Positions 51,306 through 64,000 of a stretch of DNA of 64,000 nt are shown in pieces. Under the pieces are notes generated by a model, which was not told the DNA's origin, did no database searches, and saw only the letters and a program-made list of their open reading frames with translations. Source of the DNA: Lineus longissimus (Eukaryota; Nemertea; Pilidiophora; Heteronemertea; Lineidae); the NCBI RefSeq assembly GCF_910592395.1, contig NC_088313.1, forward strand, positions 18,928,437 through 18,992,436, written 5' to 3'. The position numbers and the translations under genes are program-made. How positions within the stretch are numbered: the stretch's first letter is position 1; each line of letters starts with the position of its first letter.

Positions 51306-54300
51306 TTAACTTTTTAACTTTTTAACTCTTTCATGATATTTGATTGTGAAGCAATATTCAGAAATTAGGGAAGTTAGAACATTGATTAAGATTAATGAAT
51401 AATTTTAGCTATTTGCTTTGAGACTGTTTTCCGTTCATGGCCAAATTGTTGTGAACATTACCATTACACTGTCATGGCTGTTTTTGACTTGCCTGTCATC
51501 AACCAGACATAAATCTGATTTAGAGAAACATCTATCAAATTTGAATAGCTATCATATCGAATCATTGGCCCAATTTACTCTAGTTCCAGGGTTTGTAGCT
51601 CTGACAGGACTGGTGGCAGGATCATTCGCTACCCGCGACAAGGCAGTCAGCTATAAGAAAAGATCGATATCATTTCTGATCCATATCATATAGCAGCCCT
51701 TTGGCCCAATTAAGTAGTTCCAGGGTTTGCGGCGTAGCAGAGCTCCGACAGGTTGCTTGCGAGTGATCATACAAAAAAGGCTTGGCGTCAGAGACACAAA
51801 CCCATTGGGATTGGCCTGGTTGTCAGAAAAACAGATAATGTGGTAATGTTTCATCCAAACAGAGAATATTGTTGGCCTAATTCTAAAAGGTTCGAGCAAA
51901 AACACTAAGGGACTACCAATGATGGTAATAAGGAAACACTTGGTTGTCATCGATCATTCAAAACTGATTTCAGACTAGTATGTGTCAACTTCTCGTGAAT
52001 ACTACATCGGGGTACCATCAACCAAATTGGAACATTAGTTTGAATTACACTAATACGATGTATTGACAAATGTTGGCCCGTGGATTTTGCATATTTCAAA
52101 CAAAACGTATCCGTGATGTGGCTATTCAACATAAACAACAATAAATGGCTCTGCAATGTCACCAGCACTGAGGCAAGTAACTCATACCGGAAATGACACG
52201 ATGCTGAATTTAGCAGTTGTTCCTCGCAATCAAGGCAAAAGAAACCATCTATGCAGATGGTTGTATGAACGTGAAGGACCATGAAAAATAATTACAACTT
52301 GTTATTTCCTGGTTAAGTGAACTGAAAATGAATGTTGCTGAAGAAATGAATCTCAAAGGATTTAGGAGGAGGATCTGACCATTTTGATGACATTTGGTCA
52401 CATTCTGCACTACTTATTGCAACAAATAAGTCATCATGTGATATTTACTCGCACATAGAAGTCCCTTAAGATTTCTGAGTTCAACAAGTTCATTCTCTAA
52501 AGTTAATTTGCAATGAATGCGTTACTCAATTGATTGCTTGTCGAGTTAATGTGATAAATATCAATGATTATTGATTCCTCTTGAATTCGATTAGGAATGA
52601 GTCATCTTGGTGTCTGGCATTATCTGCTTCACCCAGACACAACCTCGAGCTAATTGGTATAATTGGTTGGATAAGGTGTGCAACAGTATCGGGGATGCTT
52701 CAGGATGCTCTGCAATGACTTTGATCTGTTGCATCTCTTACTCAGCAACACTATAAACACTGCTGATGTTCTGTCTTAGGACCAAGTACAAGTAATCGTC
52801 AGCTGACGAGTTGATATTTTCATACTATTTATGTTCATGTTTCAGGCTCAAGAATATTTCACGGTATACACTACTGCCTTATGTCAAGGAATTCAAGATA
52901 ATAGACAAGGAGGAACATGGTAATAATTGGCACTATTTCAAAACAAACCTGTCTCGGAACTCTTTTTTCTGATAAACAGAATCATTCACAACTTGTGACA
53001 GAAATCCTTCATGTTAGACGTTACACACGTTCATTGCTTCAATTCATCATCGGCCTTGCCATAAATCACACACCATTTTTCCAACTTCTTACCGTCGCGA
53101 TCAATAAGTTGGTATTTTTATGATTTCTATTGATTTGCTGCCTGTCATCTATAATGAAACAAGTGAGCAATCAGCGATGATGTCAACCAATAACTCGACA
53201 TTTGCGCCCATCACTCAAAAGTCAGAGTTGCCAATGATGAATTCGATTTTTATCAAATCCAAAACAGATCTTGGGAGTTTTTGCCATAGGTACGTGTATT
53301 CCTTGCTTCGAATCATCCCCCTGTTTACATCGGTACTTCCTCATACTCCAATTTCCACAAAGCCTTTTCCTCTTTTTTAGAGGAAGCAATCTCTGCAGAC
53401 TGATTGCCTCTGCTCTAAGTGCACAGTTCCACCAGCATTACAAGATTGCTTCTCAAACCCAATATCCGAACATCATTGGCTCTCAAACCACGTACAAAGC
53501 AAAACCAAAGAAGATTTCACCTTTTATAATGCCGACATTTTTTATCAGTTAATTATGCTCGATATGTCTGCAGGATAAAATGCGATCATTGACACTTCTT
53601 TAGTTGTTAGAAAGCCAGATAACTTACTTCCATTGACGTTGCTTTTTCTAAAGCCGGTCGAGGAAAAAGATTGCTAAACCTGCTAAGGAGGAGGAAATCA
53701 GCATCAGTATCAGTCAATCTGGCTTACCTCGGTGAACGTGGGATCACATTGTACAGCTTTCAAGGGATATTGGCTTGTCAGATTTTATACAAGGATCTGA
53801 ACAAAAATGAAATTGTGAATGGAGGATCATTTCCTTTTGTTTTTTTACTCATGCTGCTATTTATGAAGAGATGGTGTGGTGGATGAACTGGCTGAAGATT
53901 GCATTCCAGTGCAGGATTGACTTTCTGAACGTCAGAAAGAAGTGGAAAGGGTTAAATGTTACACCAACATCAAGTTTTAAGACATGTTTATTGTGGGGAC
54001 GTCATTTGATCCACTTTCGTGCTAACAGAGCCAGTTATTTCTTTGCCGAGAATATGGTTACCGTTAAATTCCTTCTGTGAAAATGCATTTGCAGTTAATG
54101 CATTTTGAACCTTACGAATGACTGTGTATCAAACTCGCGAAATGAATTGGATTAACAGAAATGGAGCTAAAAGCATCCGAATAAACCATCATTTCCACCA
54201 GTCCTCTCTTCAAAATTTTAACAAATCAAATAATTCTCCTCATTGCCTCACAATGCCCCTCTCGTGTGTGTGTCAATGACAGCCACGCCAACAAAAAATC

Positions 54301-54777
54301 TGCCGTTACAGTAGCTATAAATATTCTTTGCTTGCCTCGCGGAGACAAGGGGAAAATCCAATATTGCTTGCTTCAGCGATTGGTCGGGAGCCAGTAGTAC
54401 ATTACGGAGACAGCGATACTCTGTTAGCCGGTATAGGAACCAATATGGCTCACGGCAACATGATATGTCTGCTTAGAAATGTTCCAAGCCTTTGTACTCG
54501 CAATTGGCAGACTTGGGTACGCTGGTATAATGGCTTATCTCCAAATAAGAGTGGTAGACGTAGACACCGACTCCCATTGGGTTACTTGGTAGAGAAACAA
54601 ATGTTGCTTCCAGAAATTTAGGTGATGTTCATATCTGTAACATTTTCAACCCTAGTTTGGTTAATCATACAACAAAGTTGGCCCAACAACTTTTTTTTAG
54701 CATAAAACCTCCGCTGAATCAAGTGGTTTTGTTTTAAAATGTGGCACAAAAAACATTCTTGTTGCTGTTGCTGGCGC

Positions 54778-54874
54778 TGTTGCCACGATAACATGATAGT
54801 TGTGGTTGGAATGCGGTCAACAATTGGTTAAACTGCAATCATTTGTGATGTTGTCATGGCTATGTCACTGTGAC
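54778..54874. mobile_element. Second copy of the GTTGCCA foldback family
   Basis: It starts GTTGCCACGATAACATGA and ends GTTGTCATGGCTATGTCACT, similar in order and spacing to the core of 10203-10347. More diverged and less palindromic. Confidence 0.45.
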
Positions 54875-56409
54875 TATAATCGCTCCCTCATTTGTGCGGA
54901 GCCATTGCATATATATCGGGCAATATGAATGCTTGATCAAAGCATTTCACTATCCTACAGTCTTCTTTGGGATGTTTAGCATCAATGTCGAGAATAAAGA
55001 GAATTGACGGAATTCGAAGACCAACCCAGTACCTCAGTCTCGACCTGCATGAGCACTCACCATTACAACACTGTACTCCCCAATCTTTCTCTAGGTTACC
55101 ATGATGACAATCATGCGCATACAAATAGCAGGCATATTTTGACATTAAATTAATGTCTTCAGCATCTCATTAGAGTGAAAAACAATGTAATACATGGAAA
55201 CTCGGTCTGAGAATAATTTCTGATAAGGCAGCCCCTGCCTTAAAATACAATAAATCAGAAAAGTGATTACGCAGCGCTGACATGCAATTAGATGGATTTG
55301 AACCATGTTGGTAGGGTTCGTGATAAAAATCACGCAATACAGAGGACACAGAAGGTTTTGTTGGTGTAAAATCATGTTGGTTTCCTTGATGCAGACCTCA
55401 ATAAACAAACAACGCTTGTTTATTCATTTCTCGGTTGAGCCAATACTTTTGTTATCCAGATCTATTCCAATTTAAATTCACTTTCGACAGCAAAGAGGAA
55501 GTTTTAGTGATACACATTCCATCCACAGCCAAAGAAGCAAGGTCACAAGCGATACAACTCCTAAATTTGTCTAAAATCAGTTTTGAAGAATGCATGCGGT
55601 CCCGCAGGTATTTGACTTGGGAAAGAGCGGCGGTGTAGGCTCGCAGCGACTTCCAACCACCGCCACCTATTCCTACTACGTGTCAGAGGTTATTTTACAG
55701 GCTGCCGACTTCATTAACTTAATCATATTTACAGTGCGGACAGGCAACCGCAACTTGATGGTAGTTTACGGCTGAATAGTCAGAGGCAGTGACCTTTACC
55801 GTGTGGAAATGCCATAGTCTTGAGGGACGAGTGAGAACGCAATGGGTGTGAAAGTCATCTAGCCACATGATAGGCTCCAACAAGTAATGTTAGACTTGTG
55901 CCAAAAGTTCTAGTCTCAGGCTAATGACCTTCCTGAGACACTATACGGAAGGAGCAACTAAAAGAAACTTAAACCAGTTGAAAACGCCTCTGAAAATGCC
56001 AGGTTTTAGTTATTTGATGTATATTTTCTATCAAAATGGCCAGTCAGCATTAGACTGCACTACAAATATGATATATGCACAAAGGCTAAAGTCAAGCCGT
56101 ACATACATTGACACATGTCAAATGGTGCGAGCAATATGAATTGGTAATTTACCCCCAAGGGTTGCCCTAATGAAAGAAACATCACTCAGGATACAAATAA
56201 GGCTGAGCCGGAATGACAAGCCAAGGTTGTAACTGCCTGATGTTATGGTTGAAATACCATTATGATATAAGCCGTATGGATGATGTTGGAATCTCAATGT
56301 AGATTTCAGCGTCGTTAGTACGGCTGAAACCATTGCTAGGAAGGCTGACTTTATGATCCAAACGGACGAGGTCTCTATAGGCATGCATCCCATAATTCTA
56401 AACACTGAA

Positions 56410-57445
56410 AAATGGCCAGGGCCATTGTGCTCACCTCATGTGGAGGAAAGATGGATAAAGAGCATGGTCTTGTGTCATGTAGTGTTAGGTTTGATGTAGG
56501 TCCAAGCAATTACAATTTCCCCAAAATGGCCAATTTACAGTACATGCGACCTCTGTGACCTTGAAAAGTAGGTCAAATCAAAGAAGACCCGGGTGACACA
56601 TTGAATGGTTGTTAGAATTAGATGTACCTATGATATAAAATTGGTGCCAATCGGGCAAGTCATTACTAGGAATAATGGCATTTTGAAGAATTTAGGATTT
56701 GGCCCCCTCCCTGGAGGCCAAACGGCAAATCAGATCGCACCAAACTTCGGTACCTGAGATCACCTGACCAAGGGGTACATGTGTACTTAATTTGTGATCA
56801 ATAGTCATTGCAGTTAAGAAACCTGCCATAGTTACGGCCCGACGGCGAATTTACACCATTTGACCTCTGTGACCTTGACAAGAAGGTCAAATTAAAAACC
56901 TGTGTGACACATACTGTATGGTGGTTAGATGTACCCATGATATCAAATTGGTGGCAATCGGGCAAGAAGTTAAGGAATAATCACATTTTTAAGGTTTTTG
57001 GATTTTGCCCCCTGGTGGTCAAGTGGTGAATCATATTGGACCAAACTTCGGTCCCTGAGATCACCTGACTAAGGGGTAAATGTGTACCAAATTTGGTATC
57101 AATAGTCATTGCAGTTTAGAAACGTGCCATCATTACATCCTAACGGCCAATTTACACCATTTGACCTCTGTGACCTTGAAAAGGAGGTCAAATCAAAAAC
57201 CCGGATGATATATGATGCACCTTTGCTAGAAGTACCTACCATATTTTTTTCAAAATTTCCCGACTACTATTAAGGGAGATATTGCATATTTTCACTTTTA
57301 ACGTTTGGCCCCCTGGTGGCCAAACCATGAAACGAATCGGACCGAAACTTGGTCTCCCAGGTGTCATTACATAAGGGTACATGTGTACCAAGTTTCAACT
57401 CAATAGCTCTAACAGTTACGAAACGTGCCCTGCTAACGGACGACG

Positions 57446-57510
<65 letters not shown>

Positions 57511-57561
57511 ACGACGGACGCCACGGTATGGGATAAGCTCACCTCTGCTAAGAGGTGAGCT
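56410..57561 (+). mobile_element. Repeat of three ~300-base units, CGA run and end hairpin
   Basis: Units start AATTTACA at about 56528, 56848 and 57150. Each reads GACCTCTGTGACCTTG, then AGGTCAAAT, then TTGGTG(C/G)CAATCGGGCAA, then GGCCCCCT..TGG(A/T)GG. The third passes into (ACG)21 at 57447-57509 and a perfect 11-bp hairpin AGCTCACCTCT-gcta-AGAGGTGAGCT (57536-57561). From memory, CGA-rich repeats ending in a GCTCACC hairpin are abundant in mollusc and related genomes. No protein is encoded. Confidence 0.75.
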
Positions 57562-60500
57562 AAAAAGAAGGACGAATCTCTGTTATCATGTCCAGTGGCA
57601 ATAAACAAGACAGTTCACAGATGAAAGGATGAATAAACACTTGGTGAACGTTGCCTCTCTATATCACCAGAGAACATCTCTCAATGAGCTGATCCTGTGA
57701 CTGACGAGGTGTGAAAGAGATTGCTGATTGCTTCTGAAAACAACAGAATCAGATCATCTCCATGAGGCTTGGCAGGTCTTCAGACGCAATACAACACCTT
57801 TCAGTGAGTAGTGAGGGGGAAATATTGATGTCACTATGAGCTCTAAGGGAGGAAGGTATTGGTTTCTCAAAACAGCAATTGGCCCAAATTGTCTAGCATC
57901 AAGGCAACACATTCGAAGATGGTTTAAATAGCCATCAGAAATACCCAAGGCCCACTTTCACCATCAGTATATTTAAATTTACAGTTCACATCTTCTGTTA
58001 GCAGCACAAAAACAACAATTCATGTCCAAAGAGCAACACTAAATATGAAAATAGCAACCACACGTCCTTTTTGATGTAATCTTCTGGTGCAAAAAACTAC
58101 CATCATCGAGGAGATGATCATCATTAATACTAGGATATCATCTCTAGTTGAGAAAGCTGACGAAATGAAAGATCTTAAAGAGATGGGTGTCTAGCGCAAA
58201 TTCAGAAGATTTGAGAGGTAGGATCGCTACATGTCCCCCGGCTATCGCTAAGGATAGCATTATCATGTCTATATATATATATAGATAGATATTTAGAAAT
58301 GGCATCGCTCAAGGACACATGTTAAGGTTATTCATCCAATAACCGAAGGCGAAGATATATTGCTATCCCCTGCCTCGCGGCGAAATGGATTCAGACTGTC
58401 TCAAGGAAGAATCATTATTTTATCAAATGTCAAGAAGCTCTTTAGCATCCTATTATGGGGCAAAAAGAATGTACGGAGGTGACTGAACAGCAGTTTACTG
58501 CACTCGAAAACGTACTTAGGAAGGCTAGAGGTACCATGAGGGAGACATACCTCACTTTTTGTTTGGGGACCGCCAGAATGTACTACGGAGTTACTGGCGA
58601 ATTCGTTTTTCCAGGGAGGAAGGGGGATGTTGTGCCATTGATATAAAACATTATAAGTCCTAAGAAAGAGATTGTCAACTAAATTCTGTGATGCTGACTT
58701 AAATGTATTGTTCCTGTACTTCAGCCAATGCAGGGAAAGGCCTCCGGGGTAAGTTTGCAGGGCGTAGAAGCGAACATGAATCCCTGATTTCCTCAGTAAA
58801 GTGGTAACATGGTCAAAACTTATATCTTCTTTGCTAGTGGTTTTTAGCAATTGCATTTTCGGCCTTTTGAAAAACCCGTGGAGGAAAAGTCAATTATATT
58901 TGCATTTCATTTTGTAAATTTTACTGGTGGCAAAAAATGCAACTGAAACTAAAGGGCATTTAAAAATCTCCCAATTAGTAGCAGACCTTGGCTGAACATG
59001 ATCATGGTAACAAAATCGAACTGTGAAAATGTCGGCCAAAAAATAGCATGCTTCAGTCGCAAATAGCATCCAGTTTCTTCAAATCTTCAAAAATAATCAC
59101 GTTGAGGTTTCTTTGTCAAATATGATACATTAAATTACCAACAGTCACGGAAGGAATCCAATTATAAGAAGAAATGAAAAGCTTTCATACTGATAAATTT
59201 GCAGCCATGTCAAACACAGAGTTAGTTCAATCAGTTTATGGGGACATGGCTCTGACTAACAAGGGGACGCCTTGAATAGTATCTGACAAAGGGAGGATAG
59301 TTGGTTTAATCTACAATCAATTTGGCAGGAAAAATGTGACATGATTGAAAATGATTGAACATGGTTTGCCAGGAAGAACAATCATTGGATTTCTTAACAA
59401 GATTGCCTGCGGAATATCAAAGATGGGGAGACAATTTAGCTGAAATGAGCATAAGAACAGTGTCACATTTTCTTCTTTTTAACCCGTTCAGGAGGAAAAG
59501 AGCGTCTTTGAAAAAAATTCTGTTTTTTTTCTCACAGGATGATGTTTGCAGTCAAACGAAGTTGTTTTGATGATGGTTAACTAAAGGAACACTGTGTGAT
59601 ATTTAAAATTGAGTTTAATATCGGAATCATCATCATTCCCGTGCCAAGCTGAGCCAGAATACAACATCTTTGGAACCATTGTAATTCCAAAACCATCTCC
59701 ATGCATACAAAAGCTCTTGATGTAAGAAAACAAGGTCGTAGCATCAAACGCTACTAAAGCAAGATCGACACAAACCAATACCTGATGAATTGGCTCCTGC
59801 AGCATGAAGATACGGAGCACTGTGAATTCTCGCGAAATTCTCCTCAATGTTCCCAGCTGATTACTCTGTCTGCTTCAGATGAGTTCGTGTCAACATCTCA
59901 GTCTTAATCCAGTTAGGTTATATTTGCACTGTTCTGAAATATGCATGGCTGCTAATGCCAGATATTGACTTTGCGAATGGAAGGAGGGAAACGCTGGGAG
60001 GAGTTTTTTAATATCTGAATTGTTCAAATAACACAAGATGTATCTAATTTTAAACTTTGATACACAAAAACAGAACAAACAAATCACCAACTTTACATTT
60101 TACAAATATTTGCAATTTCTTTTTTTAAGCAAACAGTTTCTAAATCAGAAGAAGAGAGCTTATTGCATTCACAACGACAATATCTTTATTTGAAAGATAC
60201 TCAGAAAATCCCTTCACACGGATCATTCTACTGTAAATTAATTATACCCGGTTGAAATTTAGATTTTGCAACTATTCTTTTGCAATCATTCTTTTATTCA
60301 CAAACACCATATTATTATACTCAGCATGGTCGAAGGGTTTCAACATACGTTTTATGTACAGATCATTCGAAATAACACCAATGAAATTGCATGGTATTTG
60401 CCTCTATCCAAAGCCATAAAGCGTGTATGACTCCACTGTTTAACGCAATACGACCGGTATCACACAAAATACGGCTACATTCGTCTCGAGGGAGTTAAAT

Positions 60501-60968
60501 GAGGGAAGATAAGGAGTTTGACAATTATGTGATCTGACGTCAGCAGATCTAGAGGCAGTGATGGGTGTTCTATATCAAGTCCAAGCTAGACCAGAAATAG
60601 AGACACGCAGTTGAATCTATCTTTTAACGATATTTCATTTAGTTCAACCAAGCTTGTTGGTGCATTGGCTCATTTTCAAGTCGCTGACAAAAACCGCATT
60701 TGCTGCCGATGTTTAATGGTTTATGCATAAGAGTTAGACACCGCATTAAAGTATTTCACTGCTTTGAAAATGAAAATACAACTTGAATCACATAGAAGTC
60801 TGGTGTTAAAGTATGCTAATAGCGGAAACAAAGTACTCTAATTGGATTCAGATTCAGACCACAGTCTGATACTCCATTCCTGAGGGAATGCTGATTAGTA
60901 TACCGGAACAGCCCTAATTTCTACCCTCCAGGCCTATTGACCTTCTCATTCTTGATCAATGTAAGCAG
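57562..60968. other. No gene recognised
   Basis: Holds a short TA run (about 58270-58283) followed by GATA-like bases. A 151-codon minus frame at 58401-58856 lacks any family signature and is within what chance would give. Confidence 0.5.
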
Positions 60969-61034
60969 TCCTCTATGGTCTAGTGGCAGAGGTGCGTGAC
61001 TACAACTCTGGAGGTCTCGGGTTCGCTCCCCAAG
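60969..61034 (+). ncRNA. tRNA-like sequence (tRNA pseudogene or SINE head)
   Basis: TCCTCTATGGTCTAGTGGCA supplies an A box (60976-60986), and GGTTCGCTCCC (61020-61030) a B box 44 bases on. The T-arm pairs in four of five positions. The acceptor ends pair poorly and no proper anticodon stem forms. A T-rich tail follows, so pol III transcription could end there. A functional tRNA is unlikely. Confidence 0.5.
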
Positions 61035-64000
61035 GGGTGGAAGTAAGGGGGTGGCGCATTTTACAATTTTTCTTTTTCTTTAGCACTTTTTTTTAAAATG
61101 GTCAAATGAAGCAAAACACTTCTTTTTTTCACATCCATCACTGCCATGGAATATCATGTTAAACATGTTAAAGCAGAAGAGCAATTATTGCGAATTGAAA
61201 CTCGCATTCTTCATTCCTACATGTCATGTAAACTTTAAGCATTTAAAACGGCGTAACCTGGGAAAAATAAAAACTGAGAGAGCTGCTAAAGAATGAAAGG
61301 GGCATAGGAAAGAATTTCAGATCATGCAAAAGAACGTCGGTTCTCGATAGAAGAATGTGTTGCCTGGTGATACTGACGTCATTAGGAGAGGTCATGCGCC
61401 AATGACGGGAGCTTTGTCTGGGCCTCGAGTGTGCCAGATGATATGACAAACCGCCCGAGATATCATTGGAGGACAAAATGAGGCAAGCCACGTTACTGTC
61501 GCATGAGTGTTGGCAAGAGCAATTCACTTTGAAGAAAGAGTTTATCTGGCTGTATTTGGTTAATACTTTTGAAAATGATCTCATTGTTGATTAAAAGCAA
61601 ATACATGGCCCTTGAGGAAAGGTCTTCGAAAACATTGACAAACAGTTCTTAAATGACAATAATTTTAATGGGAATGTCACCAAGTAGTTTTCTTATCACA
61701 AATGTGATTCAAAAACGCTAAGCTACATGAAATTTAATAGTAGGATCTAATGAGCTATGTGCTTCTAAAGATCTGTGAAATGGCTTAAGTCACTACATCT
61801 TCTGAAATTTCCCCTTATTTAACTAGGGTAAATTGGATTCGATGTGGCAAGCCTGAATCACATTTCAACTCAAAATTGGCTTGACACATGAAACAAGCTT
61901 TAGAACCACAGCAATGCCATCAACAGGTTATTCCTAATCACATCAAATCAAATTGCTAAATCTAATTTCAAATCTTCTGATGGATGTGGACTTCAATTTC
62001 CTCCTTTATATTAAATTAATCGAAGGACAGTCATCAGATTATTGGGTGCTGTCATTTGGGTAAGGCACCCAGCATCCGTTTGGAAGAACATTTACCACTT
62101 ATCATATGAAGGAAAGGACAGGAACGAGGTGCAATATTAGAATCTCACTTTTGTTATGGACAGAAACGTATTAGGCATACGACTAAGAACGAGGCAAGTA
62201 TCTTACAAGGCCTGGAATCAAAATCTTCAAAATCTTACAAGATTTCTGTAGGATTCTAAGTATTATATCTTACGTCAGAATCTTAAAAGAATCTTGATTC
62301 TGAGTTAGACCTCAACTCTAAGATTTTAAACCTGAGAAGTTAAAACATTGAGCTTCAGTTTGGTGAGCTGTTGAGCAAAGTCTCTTAATGTCTTTAGCTT
62401 TAAATATGATTCTTTTCCAAAACCAGTCTAGACCAATGAATGCCAAACATGTTACTAAGGTGACAGCAGGGATGGTGACTGGAATGTCGATTGCAACTTT
62501 TCCCTTTGAAAATTACATAGCTTGCACAACATTCCTGTGTTAAAAACTTTTGTGAAGTATACCCAAAAGGTTGAATTCTCTTTGAATATGCATCAGTGAT
62601 TGGATGAAACAGTAAATGAAACTCCGTGAAGCTTTGATTCATAAAAAATTACATAGAATGTTTTCCATTCTAGTGCTTCACGTCAATTAAAAACCATCAG
62701 CTCTTTACTACAAGAGCGTAAAAGTATACTTAGAAGTCATGCAAATTTTATCAGCAAGATCAATAGGATTTACTCTCAAAATAGGTTTTTCGGTATGCAT
62801 CGCAGAGGATACGGATTAGGCTGGCTTCTGAGCTCCGTTTGAGACGGATACTTAAGACTTGTCTCATGCCAATGGAACTGAGCTGCCAGCTTTAACTTCA
62901 GTTCAGTTCAACTTTTAAACCAAGTGCATTGAATGAGCAGTCAAACAGGTGATATGCCTGTATTCAAATGGCGTGCGGGTCACTGTGCTCGCCTTGATTA
63001 GAGAACGGACCATTATGTGCTATCTTTATATGTTATCATGCTATCATGTTTTGAAGAATGGGCTGTCAACATGCACACGACTATTGCAAGTGGTTATGAT
63101 GCTAAAGGGTATAGAAAAGTGACTTCCTTCAAAGTACCGGCATGGACTAAAAGACAATCCAATTAATCCTCTTTGGACCCAGTTAGCGATGCTTCCGAGT
63201 CTCTAGCTAATCAATTGACTAAAAACATCTCTTATCCTGACACATTTTTATTGCCCCAGCCTCCGCTTACATCAGTGACCAGGCTAACCTAAATGGCACA
63301 AGTTTTAAATGCCAATGATCGGGATTCCGTGCAAGAATTCTGCGCCAAAGATCCAATTACGAAATGTCACATGACGAGTCATCCATTTCATGGCTATACG
63401 ATCAGGCGTTATTGCAAAAATTCTGAAAGGACAACACACATTCTGCGCATCGAGAATTCATCTTAGGAAGATGACGAGTCGATTAAAGACAGTTTTTTAA
63501 TCGGAGCCCATCACGGCGCAAATTATGAGTGGGTTATTACAGGTGGATGAGCGATATTTTTGCCGAGCTTCTTTGAGATGGCGGATCTGATGGCTGAGGG
63601 CTATCGAGATTACGGCTGATCCTGTTGAAAGAGTATGGGGTCGGGACATCTTTTAATGACCTGAGTCCAGTTGAGTACAACAATAGGATTTTCTTGAGTC
63701 TAAAGTAGGACAGGTTTTTTCTCAATTGGCGGACGTATTTAGTGAGTATGCCTTTTGAACCACACGTCTGACCAGTTATATGCAGAATCTGGTCAAAGAC
63801 TGATTGGAACAGTAAAGAAATCCTCCTCCTATTGAACATCACCCTAACAGCAAAAGTCAAATATCATGCAACATCAGAGCTTCTGCAGCCAAGGGCTATC
63901 AAAGGATCAGATTCCCTGACGAGACTTATAGTCAGATTTAGATTAATCTGTGTTGTCTAAAGAAAGATGACAGCGCTCTTGTGATTCATTCGCTGATGAA
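61035..64000. other. No gene recognised
   Basis: Only short frames. A low-complexity stretch at about 62210-62330 is dense in AATCTTA/TAAGATT words. The right edge is cut by the window. Confidence 0.5.

Larger units (their letters stand above)
47858..56409. other. Intergenic or intronic DNA; no gene recognised
   Basis: No frame matches a known family. A dispersed-repeat-like stretch at about 49045-49140 shares TGTCCTTAAT(A/G)GAG with 31740-31920. Other repeats are listed separately. Confidence 0.5.

Noticed and set aside
57349-57608. Arg-rich frames on both strands.
   Set aside because: Created by the (ACG)n run.
58401-58856. 151-codon minus open frame.
   Set aside because: No domain or signature. 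About one chance frame of this length is expected in 64 kb of six-frame AT-rich DNA.

Overview
The window looks like one large, intron-rich animal gene with its flanks. It is AT-rich, has no long uninterrupted reading frame, carries GT-AG introns, and is full of short tandem repeats, foldback elements and tRNA-like (SINE-type) heads. The only gene I can identify is a Kv-channel-interacting protein (KChIP) on the minus strand. Its sequence and repeats, such as the CGA-rich element ending in a GCTCACCTCT hairpin, suggest a marine invertebrate. A mollusc or other lophotrochozoan is my best guess, from family knowledge only.

Layout. Positions 1-7002 are the 3' flank of the gene, with several short repeats and a strong stem-loop about 50 bases past the stop codon. 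Positions 7003-36045 hold seven coding exons read right to left: 36045-35961 (candidate first exon), 31649-31525, 26626-26557, 9486-9416, 8975-8763, 8573-8511 and 7059-7003. All junctions are GT-AG, the reading phases agree, and the product is about 227 residues, normal for a KChIP. The core is very secure; the first exon is a phase-compatible candidate.

The 17-kb intron 9487-26556 is the main repeat nest. It holds two palindromic foldback elements, a roughly 1.3-kb structure with inverted ends, a 135-base block present twice, and a 63-base duplication ending in a near-perfect 26-bp-arm palindrome. Positions 36046-64000 lie upstream of the candidate first exon. They contain only repeats that I can support: a TCA microsatellite, a six-copy 60-base minisatellite, an 82-base tandem repeat, a three-copy ~300-base repeat ending in a CGA run, and a tRNA-like element. 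This region may be promoter, intergenic DNA or introns of longer isoforms.

Function. KChIPs are cytosolic EF-hand subunits of the neuronal calcium sensor superfamily that bind Kv4 channel N-termini and tune A-type potassium currents. Here EF-hands 2, 3 and 4 all look canonical, including a glutamate at position 12 of EF2, where the mammalian KChIPs I recall have aspartate. I found no bacterial, viral, CRISPR or toxin system and no intact transposase or reverse transcriptase.
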